A DNA stretch of 64,000 bases from Paraburkholderia translucens (GTDB lineage: Bacteria; Pseudomonadota; Gammaproteobacteria; Burkholderiales; Burkholderiaceae). Positions 29,364 through 38,094 of the stretch are shown here, piece by piece. Made by a program: the position numbers and the translations under genes. Location: positions 310,001-374,000 of the forward strand of contig NZ_JAJITC010000001.1 in assembly GCF_020881035.1 (NCBI RefSeq). Reading direction: 5' to 3'. Each line of letters starts with the position of its first letter. The stretch's first letter is position 1. Under the pieces are notes generated by a model, which worked only from the letters and a program-made list of their open reading frames with translations, had not been told where the DNA came from and searched no databases.

Positions 29364-30023
29364 TCACATCTTCTCCTTCACGCCATGCCTGATGAGCCAA
29401 TAATTCACCGGATAGGTCGTGATGAAACCCGCCACCATCGCGATTTGCATGCGCACCCAGTACGCCGCGTCCGTCGGTTTGAGGGGTGTGGCGAGTTTGG
29501 CAAATGCGATCATGCAACCGAACATGCCGATCTGATAAGCAAGCAGCGAAAGCGTGTCCGCCTTCACCGCTGCGACGATGCCCTGTCGGAGCCCCAGGCC
29601 GCGCATCGGTGCAATTGAAAAATACTGGAAGGCCACGCCGATAACATAGGCCAGAACGAACGCCAGTAGTAACCGGCCGGTGAGCGCCGAGCCCGCAATC
29701 GTCAGCGACGAAGCGAAGGCCAGCCATTCGCCGATGAAATCGCCCAACGCGCATCCGGCGCCGCAGTGGGTCGCGCCAAGGAAAGTGGCCTGCCACATGG
29801 GCGGTTCGCGTTTGGGCGCACCCGGCGTCGAGCGACCGAACCAGAAGTAAAAGACCAAACCTGCCGGCCCCCAATAGAGCATCGTGATTGGCCACACGAT
29901 CGACATAATGACCATCGGTTGCCGATGCCCGGCCACCCACATGTCCCACACGACGACGCAGGCCGAAAGCACAGACAGCGTAAGCCATACCGCCGGCGCG
30001 GCGGTTGACCAGGGTGGCGACAT
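29364..30023 (-). CDS. DUF4396 membrane protein
   Basis: A 219-residue protein with about six hydrophobic segments and DUF4396 features: WPITMLYWGPAGLVFYFWFG, ATHCGAGCALGDFIGEW, and VKADTLSLLAYQIGMFGC. The conserved His and Cys suggest metal or redox chemistry, but the function is unknown. The start at 30023 follows GGGAGA. It is divergent from the MarR gene, which may regulate it. Confidence 0.8.
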   Translation of the reverse strand: MSPPWSTAAPAVWLTLSVLSACVVVWDMWVAGHRQPMVIMSIVWPITMLYWGPAGLVFYFWFGRSTPGAPKREPPMWQATFLGATHCGAGCALGDFIGEWLAFASSLTIAGSALTGRLLLAFVLAYVIGVAFQYFSIAPMRGLGLRQGIVAAVKADTLSLLAYQIGMFGCMIAFAKLATPLKPTDAAYWVRMQIAMVAGFITTYPVNYWLIRHGVKEKM

Positions 30024-30341
30024 CGCGGATTCTCCCGCAGCGGTAATCCGACAAGAGATGACAATTACGTGTGTCCCCGCACGTCTCACGCAAGATCGGC
30101 GGCAAGGGCGCACAAATGCAGCAATCGCTGTTCCCCACTACCTTCCGAACGCTCTGCGCCGGTAACTCGAAAGCGCCTCCGCCGAGGATGCACTCAGAAA
30201 CTGGCCTTTGTCCGGTTGGTGTCGGTCTGTAGCGGCAGGCGAACGGGTTGCTGGAACTGATCTGTCACTCTGTTACTATGGAAGCAGGCCGATGGACGAA
30301 AGCCAATCCTTTTCCGCCATTCGAGAAAGAGATCTGAACTC
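30024..30341. other. Divergent promoter region of DUF4396 and MarR genes
   Basis: About 318 bases between the two divergent starts, presumably holding both promoters. I found no clear dyad for MarR. Confidence 0.4.
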
Positions 30342-30773
30342 ATGAACCAGCGAAAGGGTCGCGCTCAAAGCGGCCTGATCACAAAGCAAGATTTGGAGTC
30401 TATGTCGAACTTCCGCTATCAGCTTCGGAAGTTTCTCCGATACTCCGAAGAAGTCACGCATGCCGCCGGGATTACTCCCCTTCAATATCAGTTGCTGTTG
30501 CACGTGAGGGGCGTTCCGGGCAAGACCTGGGCGACTGTCGGCGAACTCGCTGAACGCCTCCAGGCAGCGCCTAATGGTACGGCTGCATTGGTCAACCGGT
30601 GCGAGGCCGCGGGACTTGTCGTGCGCAAATCCGGTGAAACCGACCGCCGCCTCGTCGAAGTCCATCTGACATCGAAAGGCGAACGATGCCTGCTCAGCCT
30701 GGCCGCCCTCCATCTTGCTGAATACCGGGCGTTCGGCTGGCTGGCCAGTAGCATTGACGTGCAAGGTCAGTGA
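30342..30773 (+). CDS. MarR family transcriptional regulator
   Basis: A 143-residue winged-helix regulator: dimerisation helix FRYQLRKFLRYSEEVTHAAG, ITPLQYQLLLHVRG, recognition region VGELAERLQAAPNGTAALVN, and wing RKSGETDRRLVEVHLTSKGE. The DRR of the wing is typical of MarR proteins. Size is normal. Divergent from the DUF4396 gene and upstream of an antiporter relic; it may once have regulated either. No ligand can be predicted. Confidence 0.87.
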   Translation: MNQRKGRAQSGLITKQDLESMSNFRYQLRKFLRYSEEVTHAAGITPLQYQLLLHVRGVPGKTWATVGELAERLQAAPNGTAALVNRCEAAGLVVRKSGETDRRLVEVHLTSKGERCLLSLAALHLAEYRAFGWLASSIDVQGQ

Positions 30774-31095
30774 GACGAGCAAATGTCCCTGCAGCTGGGG
30801 AAACCTTTCCGCACACGGTAGCAGCCGATCCGATTCTCGAGTCCTCGTCGATTCGCCGACGGCCTCCTTTCACATCCCGACACACCTGCCTGATTGAAGC
30901 CAGTCTCAGCCGGCTCACGCGTCAGTATTTGACGCTCGCACTGCGCATCCGGGCCACGCAAGAAACGGCATACCGATTGCGGTGATGTTGCGCCAGCTTG
31001 GCCAATGCCGCTCCAGGCGCAGTGTCCGCCGAATTCATTGGGAGCGATGCCAGGCTCATTACCCGTGCACGTCGAAAAAGCAGGGAGACGACCGA
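30774..31095. other. Intergenic region between MarR and antiporter relic
   Basis: About 322 bases with no convincing gene, terminator or operator. Short open frames are present on both strands but are not recognisable. Confidence 0.4.
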
Positions 31096-31879
31096 ATGCT
31101 GAATGCAGTAGCAGGGCTTCTGGTCACGGCCGCCGTGTTTGCGTACCTCAATACGCGCTTTCTTCGTCTACCAATGACGATCGGAATTGCCGGCCTTGCA
31201 CCTGGTTGTTCGCTGTTTCTGGTCGCGGCCAGTCACCTCGGCGCGCCGGCGCTGCGTACAGCTGCCATTGCGTGGTCGCGACACCTGGCGTTCAGCCAGT
31301 TGACCCTTCAGGGAATGCTTTCTCTGCTGCTCTTTGCCGGTGCACTGGATTTGAATGCAAACGTCCTTCGCCGATATACGCTGCAGGTGGCGTTTCTCTC
31401 CGTCATCTCGACCGTCCTGTCGGCATGTCTTGTTGGAGCCGGGATGTACTGGGTGCTAAAAATCGGTCGAACGCCGCTGCCAGTCGCGTGGTGCATGGCC
31501 TTTGGCGCGCTGATCGCACCGACCGATGCCGTCGCGGTCATCGGTGCGCAGCGTCGACAGCTTTTGGGAACTGGTTGACGCGATATTAAATGCAGTTCTC
31601 TTTGCGATGATCGGGCTGGAGGCCGTCACGATTTCTGCACCATTGAGTTCCTGGACGGCGGCGCTGGCCGCCATAGCGCTTACCCTGCTTGCGCGCGTGG
31701 CAACGGTCGGTCTGCCGGTAATGGCGTTTCCGGGGTTGTTGCGCCTGCCGGCCGCCTCAGCGCCTCTGCTTGTGCTGGGGGGCCTGCGCGGCGGTATATC
31801 TATCGCACTAGCGCTCTCGCTACCAGCTGATTCCGCGCGACAGACGATCGTCATGCTCACTGATCGCAATCGAGCGTAA
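31096..31879 (+). pseudogene. CPA1-type Na+/H+ antiporter, internally deleted and frameshifted
   Basis: The first part (31096 to about 31545) encodes membrane segments of a NhaP-type antiporter, including FAGALDLNANVLRRYTLQVA and AFGALIAPTDAVAVIGA. The C-terminal part is read in another frame (about 31545-31879: FWELVDAILNAVLFAMIGLE, VLGGLRGGISIALALSLP). The stretch between them (normally about 100 residues) is missing, and the extreme C-terminus is replaced by a stop after DRNRA. Intact relatives are 400 or more residues. The combination of deletion, frameshift and 3' truncation makes a functional product unlikely. Confidence 0.8.
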
Positions 31880-32389
31880 TACTCGCAACGGCGCAAGTAA
31901 GCGGGAGGGGTGAACCCCGAATTGCCGTGTCAACCCCGAAGGACCGCGATATTCTCAGGAGTAGCCAGTCCGAAATGGGGATGGCGCTTCACGTCACCAT
32001 TGTCGCCGTTCTGAAGCCGCGCTACCGCCCAATGCGCTAAGCGCGAAGCTACCCGCACCGAAAGCGGTGTAGCGCTTTGCTTCGCGCGACTTCTCCAGTC
32101 GATAGTTCCGCGCGCGAGACCGACGAATCCGCAATTGCACGGAGGGCGACCGGCATGGCTCCATCGGCGTATTTGGCGACCAACATACCGCACGCGGCAA
32201 TCGCGGCCGAACGCCCTGACGAAAGTCTCGCCTTTGGCCACGAGCCCGCTGTATCCATGGCAACCGGGTCGTCAATAGCTCGATCGGCCGCGGTACCGAC
32301 GCTCCCGCAAAGAGCTGTGACGGCGACTAGTATTGTCTTCGTCAACTTACAGAAAAGACTGATGGGTGGAAGCATATCCATATCGAGCC
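31880..32389. other. Gene-poor stretch between antiporter relic and ClC remnant
   Basis: About 510 bases. Overlapping open frames exist on both strands; one on the minus strand (32049-32393) contains a signal-like segment, LTKTILVAVTALCGSVG, but resembles nothing I know and overlaps the end of the channel gene. Treated as non-coding debris. Confidence 0.35.
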
Positions 32390-33367
32390 TCAAGCTACCA
32401 TCGATAGCATCTTGAGCGCGGGATACACCACGGAAACGTGCGCTTCGTCCGACAACATCCGTCGCGCCTCCGCATAGCCGCTGCCGAAAGTATGTGCATT
32501 CGAACAGAACAACGCCGCCGCGGCGCCCGTAACCGCGCCAAGTAACGCGTACAGGATCAGCGTCAAGGCACTACCAGGCTGATTGGGAATCGCCCCCAAC
32601 TGCGCGGGCACAAAGAACGCAGGCGCCGCGCCGAAAAAGAGCCGGCCGATGAATGTCGCCGTGCCCGTTGCAATCGCGACGGGCAGGAATGTGTTGACGC
32701 TGATCTCCGGCATCATCAATTCCGTCGCGAACAGCACACCGCCAATCGGCGTATTGAACGTCGCGGCGATGCCAGCGCCGGCCCCTGCCGCCACAAGGGT
32801 AATACGCTGGCCCGCAGTCATCCGGACCACCTGCCCGAGTGTCGAACCGAGCGCGGAACCGATCTGACTGATGGGCCCCTCACGCCCGACAGCCGCTCCG
32901 GAACCGATCGCCAGCGCCGACGCGAGCGATTTCACCACTGCCACCACCGGACGGATCTGGCCACGCCCGTAATAGATCGCATCCATGACCTCCGGTACGC
33001 CGTGACCACGCGCCTCGGGAGCAAACGTACTCACGAGCCACGTAACCCCAAGTCCGCCAACCACCGGCACGAGAATCACCAGCACGCCCCACGGCGCCGC
33101 GGATGTGAAGTGGCTGGCGTCGTACGCAAACGACAGACGTCCGAGGAAGAATGCGTTATGTACAAGGCCAATCAGGTCTCTGAACACGACTGCCCCCAGG
33201 CCGGTGACGATCCTCACGACGAGCGCAAGAGAACACAGCCAGTAGAGCCGCACAGGCACCACGGAGTCCTCGTCGACGTGCGTCACAGCACTCGGTTGTA
33301 GCGCAGCGACCTTCACGTGACGCATGTCGCTTTCCGGCTGGCCCGATGGACCGGGATCCCCCGTCAT
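32390..33367 (-). pseudogene. ClC-type chloride channel/antiporter, C-terminally truncated
   Basis: The 325 residues show ClC landmarks: ARGHGVPEVM (corresponding to GSGIP), GSGAAVGREGP with the gating Glu, and LVAAGAGAGIAATFNTPIGG. Roughly the last third of the transport domain, including the GxFxP motif that completes the anion site, is absent; the frame ends abruptly after VVYPALKMLSMVA. Functional ClC proteins usually exceed 400 residues. I see no matching C-terminal half on the same strand downstream, so this is most likely an inactivated gene. Confidence 0.72.
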
Positions 33368-33520
33368 GGCGCCGTCCTTATGGGGAGTAATGTTTAACTT
33401 CGCTTATTCATCCTACTCTCCCCCGCGCACTTCGTCTGTCTTTCCGACGTCATGAGGCACCCGCACGCTGTCGCCCCGATACCGGCCCGTCCCCCTGCGT
33501 CCCTCGGGACATCGCCACCG

Positions 33521-33920
33521 TCAGCTGGTCCGGTCCATGCGTTCCATCATGGTCGCCGTTTCGTCCGGTCGGAGCGCACAACGCATGGCGAATGCCATGA
33601 CGACCGCGCTCCACATTGAAACCAGCAGGATGTCCCACCCAAAACCAATCACATTGCGACCGCCTCCGATGTTACTGAGCCACGACAGCACCCAGATTCC
33701 CCCAAACCACGGCAGCAACCAGGAAATGTGCTTCCAACCAAACGCGCTGCCCAGTTTGCGCGCGACAAGATGCTAGTACAGGGCGTAAAGGACGAAGCCG
33801 ATCGCCATCAGTGAAAAGAGGAACGTGTTGGTCTTGAAGCCGGTCCAGTAGATCACCAGGTTGCTATAGATGAAAGCGAGGGGCGCCAGTACCGATGCAC
33901 CGCCTACGTGAAATGGTCGC
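33521..33920 (-). pseudogene. APC-type amino acid permease, C-terminal relic with in-frame stop
   Basis: Read on the minus strand, about 130 codons give membrane segments such as LAPLAFIYSNLVIYWTGFKT, then FVLYALY followed by a TAG stop (at about 33773-33775), then in the same frame HLVARKLGSAFGWKHISWLL and FGWDILLVSMWSAVVMAFAM, ending at 33521. The hydrophobic pattern resembles the last three segments of an APC permease. No start or upstream two thirds exist; the homology breaks off at the hairpin at 33921. The gene is dead. Confidence 0.6.
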
Positions 33921-33982
33921 TTAGTACTACAGCCCGTGGATATGGTGGCGTGCCTCCATCATATCCACGGTTGTAGTACTAA
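33921..33982. repeat. 62-base near-perfect inverted repeat (hairpin)
   Basis: Left arm 33921-33948 begins TTAGTACTACA and contains GTGGATATGGTGG. The right arm 33956-33982 ends TGTAGTACTAA and contains the complement CATATCCAC. The arms of 28 and 27 bases differ by about three positions and flank a 7-base loop. It covers the stop codon of the FkbM gene and marks where the permease relic breaks off. There is no T-run. It could be a strong terminator or the end of a mobile or REP-like element. Confidence 0.8.
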
Positions 33983-34707
33983 TAGCGAAAAATTTGAGAT
34001 CGTTCCACTTTGAAGATCAGCGACAAATATGTCCAGCTGACCAGCCGGTAATTGCGCTCCTCCAGATAGCGAAATATGGCGGAATCTATGACTTCTCTTA
34101 TTGAACCCAGCGTAGATTCGACAATAATGATCTTTGGTTTATATCTGTCTATATCGATCGATCGCAAGACCTCGTAATCGTGACCTTCCACGTCGATGGA
34201 AAGCAGATCGATCTCCTGACCGGCGTATCGGCTGTGCTCGAGAACGTCGTTCAATGTGGTGGTTTCGACGGTCCGGATGGAGACAGGTTTCTGGAGTTCG
34301 GCTGCCGCCACTACGGGATCTAAAGTCGAAGTGAGCCCATAATTCGAGAAGTTATAAACTTCCTTGAGCTGTTTCTCGCTGGAGATGGCTGCGCATACAT
34401 TGACATCATCAGACCGGGCAAGAGAAAACGCTTCAATTTTTACCGGATCCATGTCTATGTTGATGCCGCGCCAACCACGCTTATACAGTGCGTGTGTGTT
34501 CGAGAACTTCACTGGGTGGTATGCCCCCACGTCCACGTAAATCCCCTTATTGCACTGGGGACTGATTATCTCGCGCAGCACTGCGTCTTCTCCGAACTGA
34601 GAGTAGTACAAACGCGGGCCACGCGTTATCCATGTCTTGCGGACGAGCCAAAGGAAGTGTCCGAACGTCTTGAAGGTCACCATAGCCGCTCCGCGAATGA
34701 GTTTCAT
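33979..34707 (-). CDS. FkbM family SAM-dependent methyltransferase
   Basis: This 242-residue protein has the FkbM pattern: YYSQFGEDAVL, the SAM-binding GIYVDVGAYHPVKFSNTHAL, NIDMDPVKIEAF, and IDLLSIDVEGHDYEVLRSID. Family members O-methylate sugars or other hydroxyls in glycans and natural products. The gene is clearly AT-richer than its neighbours (many AAA, AAT and ATA codons), a sign of recent transfer. No glycan genes are nearby. The start may be 34707 or 8 codons later (34683), where GGAG sits in better position. Its stop lies in the large hairpin. Confidence 0.85.
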   Translation of the reverse strand: MKLIRGAAMVTFKTFGHFLWLVRKTWITRGPRLYYSQFGEDAVLREIISPQCNKGIYVDVGAYHPVKFSNTHALYKRGWRGINIDMDPVKIEAFSLARSDDVNVCAAISSEKQLKEVYNFSNYGLTSTLDPVVAAAELQKPVSIRTVETTTLNDVLEHSRYAGQEIDLLSIDVEGHDYEVLRSIDIDRYKPKIIIVESTLGSIREVIDSAIFRYLEERNYRLVSWTYLSLIFKVERSQIFRY

Positions 34708-35117
34708 GCCCGAATAGTCGTTCAGATTTACATCTGCAGATTACTCGATGGTTAGCTGGCCATTCAGCGAAAGTCATAAAACTGTGTATCTTTGGCCGAA
34801 ACCGTCGAGTGATGCAAAAATTATGCCTTTCTAACACAAAGCGCCTCCCAAAGCGGCCAATAGCGAAGCGCCAGGTCCTTCATCTCGACTCCTGACGACG
34901 AACAATCTCTCCTGCTGTCGGCCCTCTATATCCCTGCCGGCCGCAGCTTGAACAAATGCCTCTCGGCTGCATCGGTTCTGCTGCGCTCATGTCTTAAGCC
35001 TCCTTTAATTTTGACTACCTACGTTGATTACATCGGATTGGGGAACGGCTGTGCATCGTGCCTTCAATTCCGGGGTGAATTCCGCACAGGGCGAATGTTG
35101 CAGTCGCGGGAGAAGTC
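34708..35117. other. AT-richer intergenic region
   Basis: About 410 bases. A 20-codon minus-strand frame (34821-34883, MKDLALRYWPLWEALCVRKA) follows CAGGAG and precedes the FkbM gene; it may be a leader peptide or a fragment but cannot be supported further. Nothing else recognisable. Confidence 0.35.
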
Positions 35118-35507
35118 ATGCACTTCGAAAAGTTGAGACACGTTCGGGTGACGGCATGCATGGCAGCGGTAGTTTCCGCAGGCTGTACCAGCGGATCGTC
35201 GGCGTCCAGATCGATACCTGACTCTTCGCCTGCCACAGATCCCCCGAGTTCCGGAACGGGGCCCGCCAAAGGCATCGTTCAAGCGTTCTCCACGCTCGCC
35301 CAGCAGCACGGCCCCGCCGTGGTCCACACCCGTTCGACGCCGAAAGAGCAGATCGCCACTTCAAATTTCTTTTCGCCTCCGGACGCCGCCGAGGGTGAAC
35401 GCCGGCAATGCCATTGCATTACCGGGACTGCACGATGGCCACCGGATGTTTGTGCCGCTCGATCTGGGCTCACCCTGTTTTGCGTTGCATCGGCTGTTCA
35501 ATCCTGA
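35118..35507 (+). pseudogene. HtrA/DegQ-like protease N-terminal fragment followed by debris
   Basis: The first 70 or so residues look like an exported lipoprotein start (MAAVVSAGCTSGSSAS) followed by QAFSTLAQQHGPAVVHTRST, which resembles the beginning of the Do/HtrA protease domain (normally ...GPAVVNIS). The conserved catalytic His-Asp-Ser region never appears. Beyond about residue 90 the coding character moves to another frame (DGHRMFVPLDLGSPCFALHR), which I cannot assign. Probably a decayed gene. Confidence 0.45.
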
Positions 35508-35527
35508 AACGGTCAATGGAGGTTGAA

Positions 35528-35962
35528 ATGAAGTCACAATCTTTTCGGCTACGCGCGTCGGTGGTTGTACTGGCAGCCTGCGGCAGCCAGTACGCGCTCG
35601 CGGCCGATATGTCCACTCTCCCCCCTGCCCATACGGACGGAGCCGTCACATACCTGTCTGGGGGAATCGGAAGCGACCAGTCCGCCGCGTTCAAGAGCGC
35701 GATGCATAACTACCCTCTTGCTCTTGAGTTCGTCGGCACGACAGCTTCCGGCAATGACTATCTTGCGGATGTGCCAGTGACGATTTCTGACTCACACGGC
35801 AAGCACCTGCTGAGCACAAGATCGGACGGCCCGTTCATGCTGGTGTCATTGCCGAGCGGACGGTATGACTTGACCGCTACATATCACGGTAAAACCGAAC
35901 GCCGGGAAGTCAGCGTTTCGGACGCGACTCACGCTCGCGAGATGTTCGCTTGGCCAATGTAG
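35528..35962 (+). CDS. Periplasmic protein with carboxypeptidase-regulatory-like fold
   Basis: A 144-residue protein with a signal peptide (cleavage near YALAADM, residue 25). The mature part reads like a transthyretin-like beta sandwich: YLADVPVTISDSHGKHLLST, FMLVSLPSGRYDLTATYHGK, TERREVSVSD. Such domains are exported and often accessory to surface proteins; no specific role is known. GGAGG precedes the ATG at 35528. It looks intact within a decayed neighbourhood. Confidence 0.68.
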   Translation: MKSQSFRLRASVVVLAACGSQYALAADMSTLPPAHTDGAVTYLSGGIGSDQSAAFKSAMHNYPLALEFVGTTASGNDYLADVPVTISDSHGKHLLSTRSDGPFMLVSLPSGRYDLTATYHGKTERREVSVSDATHAREMFAWPM

Positions 35963-36075
35963 GCTAAAGCACATTCAATGCGATAGCGGTCAGGGATGTT
36001 GATTCCGATGACGGTCGATTACGTCGTTTGGGAAACGCGCAGCTCGGCCGTGCGTTCGACGATGATGGGCACATC

Positions 36076-36324
36076 ATGACAGAACCCAACGCGCGGCTGA
36101 CACAGGACGAAACGAATGGTCCCGCGGCGCAGGCCAACGATCCATCAGATCAGCCACGCCCCGTGTCTAGTCGCCCCCAGTCTCCGGGTTCGACATCCCG
36201 GAGACTCCGGACGCTTCCGGTCCTTCTGCTGACGCTTGTACTCACTATTGCCATCTTGACAGTTGGTATCGGTATTTTTGGCGCCATAGTTCTGCTCTTC
36301 TCTCGCGTTATCCACGCGCTCTAG
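36076..36324 (+). CDS. Small single-pass membrane protein (82 aa)
   Basis: The polar, Pro/Ser-rich N-terminal half (MTEPNARLTQDETNGPAAQA) is followed by a basic SRRLRTLP and one long hydrophobic segment (about 48-78, VLLLTLVLTIAILTVGIGIF). No family recognised. There is no strong ribosome site, so expression is uncertain; the ATG at 36076 is the best placed. Confidence 0.45.
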   Translation: MTEPNARLTQDETNGPAAQANDPSDQPRPVSSRPQSPGSTSRRLRTLPVLLLTLVLTIAILTVGIGIFGAIVLLFSRVIHAL

Positions 36325-36705
36325 TCTGTGCGGTTTGTGGCAAAAGAATCCGACACGACACTCGTTCAAAACGGCGCTCGGGAGGAAGTTGTTTTAGAGT
36401 CGTCCGGCTCCGTGAGCTTCGAAAACTGCAGCGGCTGGTAAGTGGAAGAACTCGAACCCGACATCGATCCTGTTCAGCGCGCAGCCGTAAGACAAGCCTT
36501 GCTGCCTGGCGGCGCAAACCGGCTGCTGTCACAGTGTGCATATGTCATTCTGTGCCTTAATATGAATTGCGAAGATGTAGAAGAATTCCTTACATTCAGA
36601 TGGCTCTACGGCAGGTAACCAGGCTGCGAGCAGGCAAACATTTTTCACGATGTTCAAGAACGAGCTTATCGTTCTGGAATCAAATGAATGCAGACCTGAT
36701 AACGT
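36325..36705. other. Intergenic region upstream of the Rieske gene
   Basis: About 381 bases. A 58-codon GTG frame at 36442-36618 (beginning VEELEPDIDPVQRAAVRQAL) is open but has no ribosome site or known relative; the same frame continues upstream past one stop, as in a decayed gene. No other element seen. Confidence 0.35.
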
Positions 36706-37338
36706 GTGGAGTGCGAAGTGGAGTATAGCGAGCAGGATCTCACGGACGGACGTCGTCGGAGGTGGCTGATCGCAACCTCGATTGCCGGAGGTATCGGTGG
36801 CGTTGCCACGCTTGTTCCGTTCATTGAGTCATTCGCGCCATCGGCGAAGGCTCGCGCGGCAGGTGCTCCCGTCGCGGCTGACATAGGCAGGTTGGAACCG
36901 GGTGACATGATGACCGTTGCGTGGCGTGGCATTCCTGTATTTCTCGTTAACCGGACGCAGCAAATGCTCAAGGACGTGGTGGCAGCAAACCCCATGGTCG
37001 CCGATCCCGACACCAAGCATCCGTTTTCCATGCCACTGCCGGATTACTGCAAGAATCAATACCGTTCACGTGCACAGCACCAGCACATTCTCGTGGTAGT
37101 GGGAGTCTGCACCCATCTCGGATGTACACCCCGGCCACGGTTTCAGTCAGGTCCGCAGGCAAATCTTCCAGACAACTGGCCGGGTGGATTTCTTTGCCCT
37201 TGCCATGGGTCCACCTACGATCTCGCCGGCAGGGTTTTCAAGGACAAGCCTGCACCGCAAAACCTGGACGTGCCGCGCTACATGTCCGAGTCGCCCACAA
37301 GCGTTCTGATTGGGCAGGATGAACATGGAGAAGCGTGA
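36706..37338 (+). CDS. petA: Orphan Rieske iron-sulfur subunit of ubiquinol-cytochrome c reductase
   Basis: A 210-residue Rieske protein. A twin-arginine-type N-terminus (GRRRRWLIATSIAGGIGG) precedes one membrane anchor. The cluster-binding loops are complete: CTHLGC with its first Cys and His, and CPCHGSTYD with the second pair plus the disulphide cysteines. A functional bc1 complex also needs cytochromes b and c1, but neither petB nor petC follows, so this is a second, orphan copy. It may substitute in the complex, or be a leftover of a transferred operon. The start has no strong ribosome site. Confidence 0.85.
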   Translation: MECEVEYSEQDLTDGRRRRWLIATSIAGGIGGVATLVPFIESFAPSAKARAAGAPVAADIGRLEPGDMMTVAWRGIPVFLVNRTQQMLKDVVAANPMVADPDTKHPFSMPLPDYCKNQYRSRAQHQHILVVVGVCTHLGCTPRPRFQSGPQANLPDNWPGGFLCPCHGSTYDLAGRVFKDKPAPQNLDVPRYMSESPTSVLIGQDEHGEA

Positions 37339-37622
37339 CCCCACCGCAGGTTTCATGTCGACAGCGAACCGCTGTTGACGGTCGTTATGAAACAGGCGGC
37401 TATTGACTGCAATACTCAGGCCGAATCTGTCCCGGACGGCTGGAACCACAGCAAGCCTGCATGACCCCTTTTATGGGTGGCCGCAGCTCCGACCGCAGAC
37501 TTCCAAAAGTCCTCTTTGATTTAGGCATACTGTGACACAACATACCGTTAACTCGGACATAAGTTTCACCCTCCAGAATCAAGGTGCAGATTTCCCAATC
37601 AACCTACCGACTGGAGGACAAA

Positions 37623-37946
37623 ATGAAGACGACCATCATTGGGATCGCCGGCATCGGCATGCTGGTCGCCCCGGTTCTTTCTTTTGCTCAAACGAGCAAC
37701 CATCCTACGCGCGCAGAAGTACGTTCGGAACTCGTCCAACTCGAAAAAGCCGGCTACAACCCCGCCAGGCGCGACGACGCAACCTACCCACGTGACATTC
37801 AGTCTGCCGAAGCGCGCGTTGCGGCCAATGAACCGCGGGCAGACCTATCGGCATCCGGAATGGGCGGGAGTACCAGTCTCACTTCACAGTCGGGAGGGGG
37901 CAGCACCGCGCACCACAACACCTCGAAGCTGTACGCACACCATTAA
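37623..37946 (+). CDS. DUF4148 small secreted protein
   Basis: A 107-residue exported protein: signal peptide ending near SFAQT (about 22), then the DUF4148 core TRAEVRSELVQLEKAGYNPA and YPRDIQSAEARVAAN, and a Ser/Gly/His-rich tail. Function is unknown. GGAGGAC precedes the ATG at 37623. Paralogous to the genes at 1676 and 38095, and closest to the latter. Confidence 0.85.
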   Translation: MKTTIIGIAGIGMLVAPVLSFAQTSNHPTRAEVRSELVQLEKAGYNPARRDDATYPRDIQSAEARVAANEPRADLSASGMGGSTSLTSQSGGGSTAHHNTSKLYAHH

Positions 37947-38035
37947 TGAAATTACATCAGGGTCCGCGGTGGCGCGGTGTCGGCATCGGGACGACCCGCG
38001 TTAACCGCGCCTTAAGGTTTCTGACTCAATCTTTA

Positions 38036-38062
38036 GCCGGAGGAGATCGCGATCTCCCCGGC
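38036..38062. terminator. Hairpin between two DUF4148 genes
   Basis: GCCGG-A-GGAGATCG (38036-38049) pairs with CGATCTCC-CCGGC (38050-38062), a 13-pair stem with one bulge and no loop bases to spare. It lies 90 bases after the first DUF4148 gene and 32 bases before the second. It could terminate the first transcript or act as a protein-binding dyad; no T-run follows. Confidence 0.45.
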
Positions 38063-38094
38063 ATTTCAGAAAGGATCATCGGGAGGTAATCGTC

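Noticed and set aside
32049..32393. Minus-strand 114-codon frame with a signal-like segment
   Set aside because: It overlaps the end of the ClC remnant, has no ribosome site and no known relative; treated as debris.
34821..34883. 20-codon frame before the FkbM gene, possible leader peptide
   Set aside because: A CAGGAG site exists but no terminator or attenuator structure accompanies it, and it is over 100 bases from FkbM.
36442..36618. 58-codon GTG frame upstream of the Rieske gene
   Set aside because: No ribosome site or relative; the frame is interrupted upstream, as in non-coding or decayed DNA.
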